Of a stretch of DNA of 64,000 nucleotides, positions 8,776-17,534 are shown piece by piece. This DNA is from Kitasatospora aureofaciens (GTDB lineage: Bacteria; Actinomycetota; Actinomycetes; Streptomycetales; Streptomycetaceae): the NCBI RefSeq assembly GCF_001188955.3, contig NZ_JPRF03000016.1, forward strand, positions 124,001 to 188,000, written 5' to 3'. Each line of letters opens with the position of its first letter. Within the stretch, counting starts at the first letter, position 1. Made by a program: the position numbers and the translations under genes. Under the pieces are notes generated by a model that saw only the letters and a program-made list of their open reading frames with translations, did not search any database and had not been told where the DNA came from.

Positions 8776-10149
8776 GTGACCGACCAGCCGCCCGTCCACG
8801 AGCCGACGACCCGCCGCCAGCAGTTCCTCGGCCGGCTGTCACTGCCCGAGCGCACCTTCATCACCGACGCCCTGCGCACCGAGACGGTCGGCGGCATGCT
8901 GCTGCTGACCGCCGCCGTGGTCGCCCTGATCTGGGCCAACGTCTGGCCGCACTCGTACGAGAGCGTGCTCGACTACCGGATCGGCCCGTCCGCCCCACTC
9001 CATCTCGACCTCACCCTGGCCACCTGGGCCAAGGACGGCCTGCTGACGATCTTCTTCTTCGTGGCCGGCATCGAACTCAAGCGCGAGTTCGTCGCGGGCG
9101 AGCTGCGCACCCCGAGCGCCGCACTGCTGCCGGTGGTCGCCGCCGTCTGCGGCGTCGCCATGCCCGCGGTCCTGTTCGCCCTGGTGAACTCCGGCAGCGG
9201 CGGACACCCAGGCGGCTGGGCCATCCCGACCGCCACCGACATCGCCTTCGCGCTCGGTGTGCTCGCCGTGGTCGGCAGCCACCTCCCCTCGGCGCTGCGC
9301 GCCTTCCTGCTCACCCTGGCCGTGGTGGACGACCTGATCGCGATCCTGATCATCGCGATCTTCTACAGCTCCGGGATCAAGTTCTGGGCGCTCGGCCTGG
9401 CCTTCGCCGGCCTGGTCCTGTTCTGGTTCCTGCACCGGCGCGGGGTGAAGGGCTGGTACCTGTTCGTACCGCTGGCCGTCGTGGTCTGGGCGCTGATGCA
9501 CGAGAGCGGCGTCCACGCCACCGTGGCGGGCGTCGCGATGGGCCTGATGCTGCGCTGCCACCGGGAGGGCGACGAGAAGCACTCCCCCGGCGAGCACATC
9601 GAGCACCTGGTCCGCCCGCTCTCGGCCGGGCTGGCCGTCCCGGTGTTCGCGCTGTTCTCGGCCGGGGTGACGATCTCCGTCCCGGCGCTGCGCGAGGTCT
9701 TCACCCAGGCCACTCCGCTCGGCATCGTGACCGGTCTGCTGGTCGGCAAGACGGTGGGCATCTTCGGCGGCACCTGGCTGGCTGCCCGGTTCACCCGGGC
9801 CGAGCTGAACCCGCGGCTCAAGTGGGCCGACCTGTTCGCCGTCTCGGTGCTCGCCGGGATCGGCTTCACCGTCTCGCTGCTGATCAGCGAACTGGCCTTC
9901 CCCCACGACCTGGCGCTCGCCGACCGCTCCAAGACCGCCGTCCTGGTCGGCTCGCTGCTCTGCGCGACGATCGCCACCGTGCTGCTGAAGCTGCGCACCC
10001 GGCACTACCGCACGCTGTGCGAGGAGGAGGACCAGGACGCGGACGGCGGCGTGGGCGGCAGCGTGGACGGCGACGGCGTGCCGGATGTCCGCCAGCAGGA
10101 CGAACCGGCCCGGCGCCTGCCCCGCGAGGGGTTCGGAGGCGACGGCTGA
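8776..10149 (+). CDS. nhaA: Na+/H+ antiporter NhaA
   Basis: 457 residues from GTG with an AGGAGGT ribosome site. NhaA expels Na+ or Li+ in exchange for protons, setting pH and salt tolerance. The fold is visible as 11-12 hydrophobic segments. The ion-binding aspartates are present: Asp155 (TATDIAFALG) and the pair Asp185-Asp186 (LAVVDDLIAILI), equivalent to E. coli D133, D163 and D164. The family motif FFFVAGIELKREF is at about 93-105. The C-terminal 60 residues are acidic and unstructured, longer than in E. coli. Confidence 0.96.
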   Translation: MTDQPPVHEPTTRRQQFLGRLSLPERTFITDALRTETVGGMLLLTAAVVALIWANVWPHSYESVLDYRIGPSAPLHLDLTLATWAKDGLLTIFFFVAGIELKREFVAGELRTPSAALLPVVAAVCGVAMPAVLFALVNSGSGGHPGGWAIPTATDIAFALGVLAVVGSHLPSALRAFLLTLAVVDDLIAILIIAIFYSSGIKFWALGLAFAGLVLFWFLHRRGVKGWYLFVPLAVVVWALMHESGVHATVAGVAMGLMLRCHREGDEKHSPGEHIEHLVRPLSAGLAVPVFALFSAGVTISVPALREVFTQATPLGIVTGLLVGKTVGIFGGTWLAARFTRAELNPRLKWADLFAVSVLAGIGFTVSLLISELAFPHDLALADRSKTAVLVGSLLCATIATVLLKLRTRHYRTLCEEEDQDADGGVGGSVDGDGVPDVRQQDEPARRLPREGFGGDG

Positions 10150-10351
10150 AGCCCTTCCGGAGGGGTCCAGCACGCCTTCCGAAGCCAGGACACGTCCCTC
10201 CGCCGGGGCCCCGGAGTGGTGTCCGACTGACCGGTAGGGGCATGATTCTGAGCTGTCGACACACCACTGACGCCTCCGGATCCCCCACCGGCACCGGAAA
10301 CCGCACACCGCGACGGCGTCACGCCGCAACAGCTGCAGAGGAGAACCGCTG

Positions 10352-10828
10352 ATGCCCACAGGAGCCGCAGACCCGTCCAGCAACGGCCGGGCGCCCTACG
10401 AGGGTGAGCGTTCGGTGGGGCAGCTGTTCGCGGCGGCCACCGCCGACCTGTCCTCGCTGGTCCACGACGAGATCGCGCTCGCCAAGGCCGAGATCAAGAC
10501 GGATGTCAAGCGCGGCGCCGCCGGCAGCATCTTCTTCGTCGTGGCCGGCGTGATCGGCCTGGCAGGCATTCCGATGGCGAGCATCGCGATCGCCTTCTTC
10601 TTCCACTGGCTGGGTGTGCCGCTGGGCTGGTCGTTCGCGATCTCGTTCGCCCTCCACGTGTTCGTCGCGGCGCTGGTCGGCTTCGTGGCCGTGCGCATCT
10701 TCAAGAAGGTGACCAAGCCGGAGCGCACCATCGAGGGCGTCCAGAAGACCGCCGAGGTGCTGAAGAACGCCCGGCCGCGGCCGGCCACCCAGGAGGAGAT
10801 CGACCGGGGTCTGGGCCGTATCCCGTAA
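10352..10828 (+). CDS. Phage-holin-superfamily-like membrane protein (DUF1469-type)
   Basis: 158 residues with an AGAGGAG site upstream. Residues 25-50 form an amphipathic helix (LSSLVHDEIALAKAEIK) typical of the YqjE/holin-like group; two membrane helices follow at about 57-80 and 90-115, then a cytoplasmic tail. Despite the name, such proteins are common in actinobacteria and are not evidence for a prophage. Function unknown. It is followed after about 80 bases by the alpha/beta hydrolase on the same strand. Confidence 0.8.
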   Translation: MPTGAADPSSNGRAPYEGERSVGQLFAAATADLSSLVHDEIALAKAEIKTDVKRGAAGSIFFVVAGVIGLAGIPMASIAIAFFFHWLGVPLGWSFAISFALHVFVAALVGFVAVRIFKKVTKPERTIEGVQKTAEVLKNARPRPATQEEIDRGLGRIP

Positions 10829-10906
10829 CCGCGGGAGGGGCGCTCGAACCCGCCGAGAGCGAGTGCCGGGCACGTGTCCGGCTCGCGGATGTGACACGCT
10901 CTCGGT

Positions 10907-11947
10907 ATGCCGCTCGACCAGACGCCCGTGACCGCGCAGCCGTCCGCCGACTCCGTCCCCGACGTCGGCCCCGGCACCGTCCCCGGCACCGTCCCCGGCA
11001 CCGTCCCCGGGCCGGCCGCCGAGCGGCACGGCGAGGGCGCTGCCGAGGCCTGGAACATCCGGCAGTCCGGCCCGTGGGGGCACCGCGACCTCGCGGCCAA
11101 CGGCGCCCGTTTCCACATCACCGAGCTGGGTTCCGGCCCGCTGGTGCTGCTAGTGCACGGCTGGCCCGAGTACTGGTGGGCCTGGCGCCACCAACTGACC
11201 GCGCTGGCCGCGGCCGGCTACCGCGCGGTGGCGCTCGACCTGCGGGGCATCGGCGGCAGCGACCGCACCCCGCGCGGGTACGACCCGGGCAACCTCGCCC
11301 TGGACATCACCGGCGTGATCCGCTCGCTCGGCGAGCGCCGGGCACACCTGGTCGGGCACGCCTCCGGTGGCACCCTGGCCTGGGTGGCGGCGGTGATGCG
11401 CCCGTCGGTGATCCAGAGCCTCACCGTGGTCTCCGCGGCGCACCCCCGGGACCTGCGCCGGGCGCTGCTGACGGACCGCAAGCAGATGGCCGCCTTCGAC
11501 CACGTGCTGGGCTTCCAACGGCCGTGGATACCGGAACGCCGCCTGGTCGCCGACGACGCCGCGCTGGTCGGCCGCTACCTGGACGAGTGGACCGGGCCGA
11601 ACAAGCTGGACGAGGCGGCCGTGCACGCGTACCGGCAGGCCATCCAGATCCCCAGCACCGCGCACTGCTCGATCGAGCCGTACCGCTGGCTGCTGCGCTC
11701 GATGGCGCGCCCGGACGGCATCCAGTTCGCCCGGCGGATGAAGAAGCCGATCACCGCGCCGACCCTGCACGTCCAGGGCGCCTCGGACCCGGTGCTGCTG
11801 CCGCACACCGCGCTGGGCGGCGGCGAGTACGTGGCGGCGCCGTACCGCTGGCGGCTGATGCCGGGGGTGGGGCACTTCCCGCACGAGGAGGCGCCGGAGG
11901 AGTTCACCGCCGAGCTGCTGGACTGGGTCGGCCGCCACAAGGAGTGA
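10907..11947 (+). CDS. Alpha/beta hydrolase, epoxide-hydrolase-like
   Basis: 346 residues. The hydrolase core starts near residue 75 with the oxyanion motif HGWPEYWWAW (84-93). The nucleophile elbow GHASGG puts Ser153 where epoxide hydrolases carry Asp, so an esterase or lipase-like reaction is more likely than epoxide opening. LRGIGGSD and the C-terminal GVGHFPHEE (catalytic His) are family marks. The first 45 residues are a disordered extension with PGTV repeated three times, encoded by exact 12-base repeats at 10969-11004. Cytosolic; substrate unknown. Confidence 0.8.
   Translation: MPLDQTPVTAQPSADSVPDVGPGTVPGTVPGTVPGPAAERHGEGAAEAWNIRQSGPWGHRDLAANGARFHITELGSGPLVLLVHGWPEYWWAWRHQLTALAAAGYRAVALDLRGIGGSDRTPRGYDPGNLALDITGVIRSLGERRAHLVGHASGGTLAWVAAVMRPSVIQSLTVVSAAHPRDLRRALLTDRKQMAAFDHVLGFQRPWIPERRLVADDAALVGRYLDEWTGPNKLDEAAVHAYRQAIQIPSTAHCSIEPYRWLLRSMARPDGIQFARRMKKPITAPTLHVQGASDPVLLPHTALGGGEYVAAPYRWRLMPGVGHFPHEEAPEEFTAELLDWVGRHKE
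10969..11004. repeat. 12-base tandem repeat, three copies, in-frame
   Basis: CCCCGGCACCGT occurs three times exactly and adds PGTV units to the N-terminal linker of the alpha/beta hydrolase. Confidence 0.9.
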
Positions 11948-12091
11948 CGCCCGGAGGGTCCGCCGGACGGTCTCCGCGACGGGATCGGACGGCCCAACTC
12001 CCTTAATGTTGTGCTCATATGACAAACGCATAGGCCAGTTCTGGCGAGCCCGGGCGGTTACTCCCACCGGCCCAGGGGCATCCATTCCGGT

Positions 12092-12301
12092 ATGACCTGG
12101 ATGCCCGATCGCGACGACGCCCCGCGCGGCCGACGCCACAACAGTCCCCAGCGCTCCGCACACCGCCCCGACCGGGCGGACGACCTCGGCTTCGACGGCC
12201 TCGACCGCCGTCAGCGCGGGGTGCAACGGCAGATGGGCATCCGGCGCATCCTCGGCCGGCGCGCCCGGTGGGTGGGCGCACGACTGCGGCGCGAGACCTG
12301 A
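12092..12301 (+). CDS. Small basic hypothetical protein
   Basis: 69 residues, rich in Arg and Asp, no membrane segment. Third codon positions are about 90 percent G or C, which supports real coding; no clear ribosome site precedes the ATG. No family recognised. The region after it contains several CCGGTCAG direct repeats (about 12340-12392). Confidence 0.5.
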   Translation: MTWMPDRDDAPRGRRHNSPQRSAHRPDRADDLGFDGLDRRQRGVQRQMGIRRILGRRARWVGARLRRET

Positions 12302-12389
12302 GGCCCCGCGCCGCTCCGGCGGTCCGGACGACGGCCGATCAGCCAGCCGGCCGGTCAGTCGGACGACGGCCGGTCAGCCGGTCAGCCGG

Positions 12390-13091
12390 TCAGTTCACGA
12401 TCTGCGGCGACAGCGCGGTGAACCAGAGCAGGACGAAGGTCGCCACCGACATGATCGGCACCAGCACCTTGGTCTCGACGCTGTTGCCGCTGCGCTTGAT
12501 CAGCACGATCTCGTAGCGCTCCTTGTGCGGCCACAGCAGCGGCGCGCCCTTCTTGGTCAGGCAGTCGCCCAGCAGGTGCGCCAGCGTGCCCAGTCCGACC
12601 GCGTACGGCAGCCAGCCGGGCGAGTTGGGCATCCAGGTGTTCATCCCGAAGGTGCCGAGCGCGGCCAGGCCTATGACGGTGATCCACGCCTCCGGCCCGT
12701 TGCTCGGCGGGCAGAGCCGCAGTGCGCGGATCGCCAGCGCCAGTAGGAAGAACGTCACCGAAAGGGTGAAGTAGCGGCCCAGGAAGGTGACGCCCGCCCA
12801 GGTGCCGCCGCCCATCAGCGCGACGAAGAGCAGCGAGTGGGTGGCGTGCCGGTGGCCGCCGGAGGCCCAGGCCACGAAGCGGCAGAGCGCCTTCGAGACC
12901 GGGCCGAGGAAGTTGGCGATCGAACCGTCGTGGTGGTCGAGGTCCGGCAGCAGCGCCGCGCCCGCGCACAGCACCGTGCCCATCAGTATGTCCGCCGGCT
13001 GCAGCGTGGTGTGCAGCAGCAGCGGGGGCAGGAACGGAGCCGAGGCCGCGTACAGCATCGCCCCGCTCACCGCATGTGAATGACCCATCAT
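12390..13091 (-). CDS. YdjM-type membrane-bound metal-dependent hydrolase
   Basis: 233 residues beginning MMGHSHAVSG; GGGAGG lies upstream. Conserved polar motifs of the YdjM/DUF457 family are present: GHSHAVSGA at the start, PDLDHHDGS (about 47-55), HRHATHS (about 77-83) and HLLGDCLTKKG (about 178-188), spread between about five hydrophobic helices. The His and Asp clusters probably bind a metal at the membrane; the reaction is unknown in the family. A longer open frame continues upstream but is only the shadow of the protease gene. Confidence 0.85.
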   Translation of the reverse strand: MMGHSHAVSGAMLYAASAPFLPPLLLHTTLQPADILMGTVLCAGAALLPDLDHHDGSIANFLGPVSKALCRFVAWASGGHRHATHSLLFVALMGGGTWAGVTFLGRYFTLSVTFFLLALAIRALRLCPPSNGPEAWITVIGLAALGTFGMNTWMPNSPGWLPYAVGLGTLAHLLGDCLTKKGAPLLWPHKERYEIVLIKRSGNSVETKVLVPIMSVATFVLLWFTALSPQIVN

Positions 13092-13231
13092 CGGACTGCC
13101 ACGACCTCCCGTTGACTCACTCCGGGACGGCAACCCGGTTGAGCCGAACGGGTGAGCGCGGCCGAGGCTACCAGGGCGGACTGACGGTACGACGGATCCC
13201 GCACCGGCCGCCGCCGCGAGTCGACGAGAGG

Positions 13232-14416
13232 TCAGAGCGCGCAACCCTGGGTGTCCACCCTGGCGCTCGCACTCCCGCCCGCCGTCGCGTCCTCGCGCAC
13301 CTCGGCCGAGGTCAGCACGTACCCGGTGTCGGCGCTGTCCAGGGACTTGGCGAAGACCACGCCGTACACCTGGCCGTCCGGGGTGAGCAGCGGGCCGCCG
13401 CTGTTGCCCTGGCGGACCAGCGAGCGGACCGAGTAGACGTCGCGCACCACCTGGCCGCGGTGGTAGATGTCCGGGCCGTTGGCCTGGATACGGCCGCGGA
13501 TGCGGGCGGGCTGGACGTTGAAGGCCCCGTTCTCCGGGAAGCCCGCGACGATCGCGCTGTCGTTGGTCCGCGCCTCGCCCGCGAAGGTCAGCGGGGGCGC
13601 GTTCAGCTTGGGCACGTCCAGGACGGCGATGTCGCGCTGCCAGTCGTAGCGGACCACCGTGGCGTCGTAGAGCTGGCCGACGCCGCCGATCTGCACGGTC
13701 GGCTCGTCGACGCCGCCCACCACGTGGGCGTTGGTCATCACCCGGTGCGGGGCGAAGACGAAGCCGCTGCCCTCCAGGGTCTTGCCGCAGGAGGTCGCGG
13801 TGCCGACCACCTTGACCAGGCTCTGCCGGGCCTTGGCCACCGCCGGGCTGTTGGCCAGCGCCGGGTCGGGGGTGTCGACCTGGGTGATCGGCTCGTGCTC
13901 GAAGGGGTTGAAGACCTGGGGGAAGCCGTTGCGGGCGAGCACCTTGGAGAAGTCGGAGAACCAGTTCGGCGCGTCGCCGGGCAGCGCGTCCTGGACGCCG
14001 CCGAGGATCGCCGAGGTCCGGACCTGCTTGGAGACCGTCGGCAGGGACGTCCCGGCCAGCGCGGAGCCGATCAGCCAGGCCACCAGCAGCATCGAGATCA
14101 CGTTGACCACCGCACCGCCGGAGGCGTCCAGCAGCCGGGCCGGGCGGCGGTCGATGTGGCCGCGCAGCTTCCAGCCGAAGTGGGCGGTGACCGCCTGGCC
14201 GATCGCGGCGCAGACGATCACCACCACGACGGCCACCACCGAGGCGGTGGTGCCGGGGCTGAGGTGGTCGAGCAGCAGCGGCAGCAGCTGGACGGCCAGC
14301 AGGCCGCCGCCGAGGAAGCCGACGAGTGAGAGGACGCCCACCACGAAGCCCTGCCGGTAGCCCGAAACGGCGAATCCGACAGCGGCGAGGATCAGCAGCA
14401 CATCCAGGACGTTCAC
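13232..14416 (-). CDS. MarP-family membrane serine protease
   Basis: 394 residues. The GTG at 14416 is chosen over a start 33 codons earlier because GGGAGGG lies seven bases before it and VNVLDVLLILAAVGF is the usual N-terminus. Residues 1-120 are a CvpA-like domain with four membrane helices. The rest is an extracellular trypsin-like protease with His (NAHVVGG, about 231), Asp (DIAVLDVP, about 262) and Ser (QGNSGGPLL, about 337). In mycobacteria MarP resists acid and oxidative stress by processing cell-wall enzymes; a similar envelope role is likely. Four genes on this strand run from the membrane hydrolase to nth. Confidence 0.9.
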   Translation of the reverse strand: MNVLDVLLILAAVGFAVSGYRQGFVVGVLSLVGFLGGGLLAVQLLPLLLDHLSPGTTASVVAVVVVIVCAAIGQAVTAHFGWKLRGHIDRRPARLLDASGGAVVNVISMLLVAWLIGSALAGTSLPTVSKQVRTSAILGGVQDALPGDAPNWFSDFSKVLARNGFPQVFNPFEHEPITQVDTPDPALANSPAVAKARQSLVKVVGTATSCGKTLEGSGFVFAPHRVMTNAHVVGGVDEPTVQIGGVGQLYDATVVRYDWQRDIAVLDVPKLNAPPLTFAGEARTNDSAIVAGFPENGAFNVQPARIRGRIQANGPDIYHRGQVVRDVYSVRSLVRQGNSGGPLLTPDGQVYGVVFAKSLDSADTGYVLTSAEVREDATAGGSASARVDTQGCAL

Positions 14417-14462
14417 CCCGACACCCTCCCACGCTTCGCGACCGTGTCGCGCCGACGGTGCG

Positions 14463-15197
14463 TCACGAGCTGCCGGCGTCGCCGCCCGGCAGGGCACGGG
14501 AGTGCTCGAGGTCACCCTGGACGAGCGCGAGCGCGTCGTCCGAGAGGTCGACGATCCGGGACGGGTCCCAGGGCAGCTCCAGCCCGCTGTGGTGCAGCAC
14601 CCGGTCGATCACCCCGGCGGTGAACCCCCAGACCAGCCGCCCGGCGACCGCGAAGGCCGGACCGACGTGCCCGGACGGGTGCCGCAGCCGGACCCGGTTC
14701 GCCGGGTCGGCGAGGTCGGCGATCGTCACCCGGAACACCGCGCCGGTCTCGCCCTGGTCCACGGGGTGGACCGGCGACTCCTCGCGCCACCAGCCCAGCA
14801 CCGGGGTCACCACGAAGCTGCTCACCGGGATGTACAGCCGGGGCAGCGCGGCGAAGACCTGCACCCCGGCCGGGTCCAGGCCGGTCTCCTCCCAGGCCTC
14901 GCGCAGCGCCGCCGCGATCGGGCCGGGACCGTCCGGGTCGCCGTCCTCCGGATCCAGCGCGCCGCCCGGGAAGGACGGCTGGCCGGCGTGCGAGCGCAGC
15001 GAGCGGGCCCGCTCGATCAGCAGCAGGTCCGGCCCGTCCGGGCCCTCGCCGAACAGCATCAGCACGGCCGCCGCCCGGCCGCCCTCGCGCGGCGGCAGGA
15101 AACGGCTCAGCTGCTCCGGCAGCACCCGCTCGGCCGCGTCCCGGACCGGCTCCAGCCAGCCCGGCAGGCCGCTCCGCTCGATGGCTCCCTTGATCAC
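14463..15197 (-). CDS. NUDIX hydrolase, CoA pyrophosphatase-like
   Basis: 244 residues from a GTG whose GTGA overlaps the nth stop codon, implying translational coupling. The NUDIX box is [32 protein letters not shown], with catalytic REAWEE and a slightly long loop after the glycines. The upstream [11 protein letters not shown] fits the UPF0035 signature seen in CoA pyrophosphatases (NudL), which cleave CoA to phosphopantetheine and 3',5'-ADP. Cytosolic. Confidence 0.85.
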   Translation of the reverse strand: MIKGAIERSGLPGWLEPVRDAAERVLPEQLSRFLPPREGGRAAAVLMLFGEGPDGPDLLLIERARSLRSHAGQPSFPGGALDPEDGDPDGPGPIAAALREAWEETGLDPAGVQVFAALPRLYIPVSSFVVTPVLGWWREESPVHPVDQGETGAVFRVTIADLADPANRVRLRHPSGHVGPAFAVAGRLVWGFTAGVIDRVLHHSGLELPWDPSRIVDLSDDALALVQGDLEHSRALPGGDAGSS

Positions 15198-16174
15198 GTG
15201 TCCACCCCCAGGTCGGCGACCCGGCCTTGGTGGGCGGCCGCGTCGGCGCGGGCGGCGGCCTCGCCGGGGAAGTCCGACGGCGGCTTCAACCGCTGGCCGG
15301 GCTGACCGCCCATCTCGTACTTGAGCAGCTTGCGGGCCTTCTCCGGGTCCAGCTCGCCCTCCCCGTACGCGGGGCAGAGCGGGGCGATCGGGCAGGCCCC
15401 GCAGGCGGGCTTCTGGGAGTGGCAGATCCGGCGGCCGTGGAAGACCACGCGGTGCGAGAGCATCGTCCACTCCGACTTCGGGAAGATCTCGGCGACGGCC
15501 AGCTCGACCTTCACCGGATCCTCCTCGGTGGTCCAGCCGAACCGGCGGGCCAGCCGCCCGAAGTGGGTGTCCACGGTGATGCCGGGAACACCGAAGGCGT
15601 TGCCGAGCACCACGTTGGCGGTCTTGCGGCCGACGCCGGGCAGGGTCACCAGGTCGGCCAGCCGGCCGGGGACCTCGCCGCCGAACTCGTCGCGCAGCGC
15701 GGTGGAGAGGCCGATCAGCGCCTTCGCCTTGTTCCGGAAGAAGCCGGTGGGGCGGATGACCTCCTCCAGCTCCTCCGGGTTCGCCGCCGCCATGTCCTCG
15801 GGCGTCGGGTACTTCGCGAACAGCGCCGGGGTGGTCTGGTTCACCCGCAGGTCGGTGGTCTGCGCCGACAGCACGGTGGCCACCAGCAGCTGGAACGGGT
15901 TCTCGAAGTCCAGCTCCGGGTGGGCGTACGGGTACAGCTCCGCCAGCTCGCGATTGATCCGCCGGGCCCGCCGCACCATCGCCAGGTGCGACTCCGGTTT
16001 CCTCGGCTTCACGGGCGGCTTCGCGGCCGCCTTCGCAGTCGGCTTCGCAGTCGCCTTCACGTCCGGTTTCGCAGCCTGCTTCACGTCCGGCTTCACGTCC
16101 GGCTTCGCGGCCGACGTCACGGCCTGCTTCGCGGCCGGCTCGGTCGCGGTCTTCCGGGCCTTGCTCTCTGCCAT
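15194..16174 (-). CDS. nth: Endonuclease III (DNA glycosylase/AP lyase)
   Basis: 326 residues, over 100 more than E. coli Nth. The core carries the helix-hairpin-helix [12 protein letters not shown] with catalytic Lys, the [11 protein letters not shown] Asp, and the [4Fe-4S] ligands in [17 protein letters not shown] (spacing C-x6-C-x2-C-x5-C). It removes oxidised pyrimidines from DNA. The first 60 residues are an added Lys/Ala/Pro-rich tail with KPDVK units coded by 12-base repeats (about 16080-16103), resembling histone-H1-like DNA-binding tails; the C-terminus also has a 40-residue extension. Coupled to the downstream NUDIX gene. Confidence 0.95.
   Translation of the reverse strand: MAESKARKTATEPAAKQAVTSAAKPDVKPDVKQAAKPDVKATAKPTAKAAAKPPVKPRKPESHLAMVRRARRINRELAELYPYAHPELDFENPFQLLVATVLSAQTTDLRVNQTTPALFAKYPTPEDMAAANPEELEEVIRPTGFFRNKAKALIGLSTALRDEFGGEVPGRLADLVTLPGVGRKTANVVLGNAFGVPGITVDTHFGRLARRFGWTTEEDPVKVELAVAEIFPKSEWTMLSHRVVFHGRRICHSQKPACGACPIAPLCPAYGEGELDPEKARKLLKYEMGGQPGQRLKPPSDFPGEAAARADAAAHQGRVADLGVDT
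16080..16103. repeat. 12-base repeat in the nth 5' region
   Basis: CTTCACGTCCGG occurs twice in tandem, with a further diverged copy just upstream, encoding KPDV units in the basic tail of Nth. Confidence 0.75.
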
Positions 16175-16286
16175 GCACGAAGGCTACGCCGAGCGGCGGA
16201 CCGCTCGGGACCGATCAAGGACGTAAAAAGGGCCTGCCGGGGCGGCTGTTGTGTAGTGGGGGCGGTCCGGCTGGTGGGAGAGCGGA

Positions 16287-16885
16287 TGATCAGGGTCCTG
16301 TCGGCCGAGGACGTGACCATCGTGCGACAGGGGCTGGTCGCCCTGCTCGGGTACGAGGCCGACCTGGTGGTCGTCGCCGACGTCGAGCGCGGGGACGAAG
16401 TGGTGCCGGCCGCGCTGCGGACCGGGCCGGACGTCGCGGTGATCGACATCGATCTGCCCGGACCGGACGGGCTTCGCGCGGCGGCCGAGCTGCGCGAGCG
16501 GCTCCCGGCGTGCCGCACTCCTCGCCGGACAGCCGCGGCCCGCCGAACTGCGCCGGGCGCTGGCGGCCGGGGTGCCCGGCCTCCTCGGGAAGGACGTGCC
16601 GGCCGAGGAGTTGGCGGCCGCGACCCGACGGGGGGCCGCCGGGGAGCGGGTCGTCGACCCGGAACTCGCCGTGGCCGCGCCGGGGTGCGGGAGAACCCGC
16701 TGACGCCCCGTGAGGCCGAGGTTCTGCGGCCGGCGGCGCAGGGCGCGACCGTCACCCAGATCGCCGCCCGGTTGGTCCTCTCCACCGGCACCGCGCGCAA
16801 CCACCTGGCGGCCGCGGTGGCCGAGCCCGGCGGGCGCAGCCGGGTTGGACGCGGTCCGGATCGCCGGGGAGCCGGGCGGGATCAA
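16287..16885 (+). pseudogene. Decayed LuxR-family response regulator
   Basis: Starts well as MIRVLSAEDVTIVRQGL, with the acidic pair (ED) and phosphoacceptor Asp (VAVIDIDLPGP), but breaks after about residue 73 (RERLPACR). The next part, PAELRRALAAGVPGLLGKDVPAEELAAATRRG, continues in another frame from about 16520; ENPLTPREAEVL and TVTQIAARLVLSTGTARNHLAA return in the first frame at about 16690-16820; LDAVRIAGEPGG appears in a third. At least three frameshifts make it non-functional unless the sequence is in error. It closely parallels the intact regulator at 54317-54946. Confidence 0.85.
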
Positions 16886-16994
16886 CCGGCGGTGGTCCGG
16901 CCTGTGGCCGGCACCGAGGCGGCGAAGGAGCCGACCGCCGGCAGGAGGGCGATGCCCCGGGTGCCGCGGGCCATCGGATCCGGTCGGCGGGTGT

Positions 16995-17495
16995 TCACCG
17001 CAGCGAGCGGCCGATGGTGCCCTCAAGGGTGTTGAGCAGGCCCGCCAGGGCCTCGGCGAGGCGGTCCTGCTCGTCGGGGGTGAGCCCGGAGAGCAGGACG
17101 CGGTCGTAGGCGACGAGCTCCTGGACCAGGCCGTCGACCAGCTCCCGCCCGGCGTCGGTGAGCGAGAGGTGGGCGACCCGGCGGTCCCGTTCGTCGGTGC
17201 GGCGGCTGACCAGTCCGCGCTCCTCCAGCAGCCGCAGGCGCTTGGTGACGGCGGCACCGGAGGCGAAGCTCTCCCGGGCCAGCTGGGTGGGCGTCAGCTC
17301 GGCGTCAACCCGGCGCAGGGCGCCGAGGATGTCGAACTCGGCGCGGGTGAGGCCGGCCCGGGTGAGCGGGTCGGGGGTCTGCTGGAGGAGCGCGGCGCAG
17401 CGGTTGATCCGGCCGAGGACGGCGATCGGGCCGGTGTCCAGGCCCGGATAGGCGCGCTCCCACTGGCGCAGCACACCTGCGACGACGTCCTCCAC
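16995..17495 (-). CDS. MarR-family transcriptional regulator
   Basis: 166 residues from GTG. A winged helix-turn-helix spans about 50-120: LTRAEFDILGALRR, LTPTQLARESFASGAAVTKRLRLLEERGLV as recognition region, and the wing RRTDERDRRVAHLSLTDAG, all typical of MarR dimers that respond to small aromatic ligands. It lies directly downstream of the FUSC transporter gene on the same strand (39-base gap), so it likely regulates that operon through the palindrome at 19237-19251. Confidence 0.92.
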   Translation of the reverse strand: MEDVVAGVLRQWERAYPGLDTGPIAVLGRINRCAALLQQTPDPLTRAGLTRAEFDILGALRRVDAELTPTQLARESFASGAAVTKRLRLLEERGLVSRRTDERDRRVAHLSLTDAGRELVDGLVQELVAYDRVLLSGLTPDEQDRLAEALAGLLNTLEGTIGRSLR

Positions 17496-17534
17496 GTGCG
17501 CTGCTCCCGTTCCGCGACCGACCGTCCGTCGATC

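Noticed and set aside
10352-10828. Prophage signal from the holin-like gene
   Set aside because: This membrane family is chromosomal and widespread; no other phage gene is nearby.
12390-14432. 680-codon minus-strand protein joining membrane hydrolase and protease region
   Set aside because: Upstream two thirds is the wrong frame of the MarP-type gene; the real gene begins at 13091.
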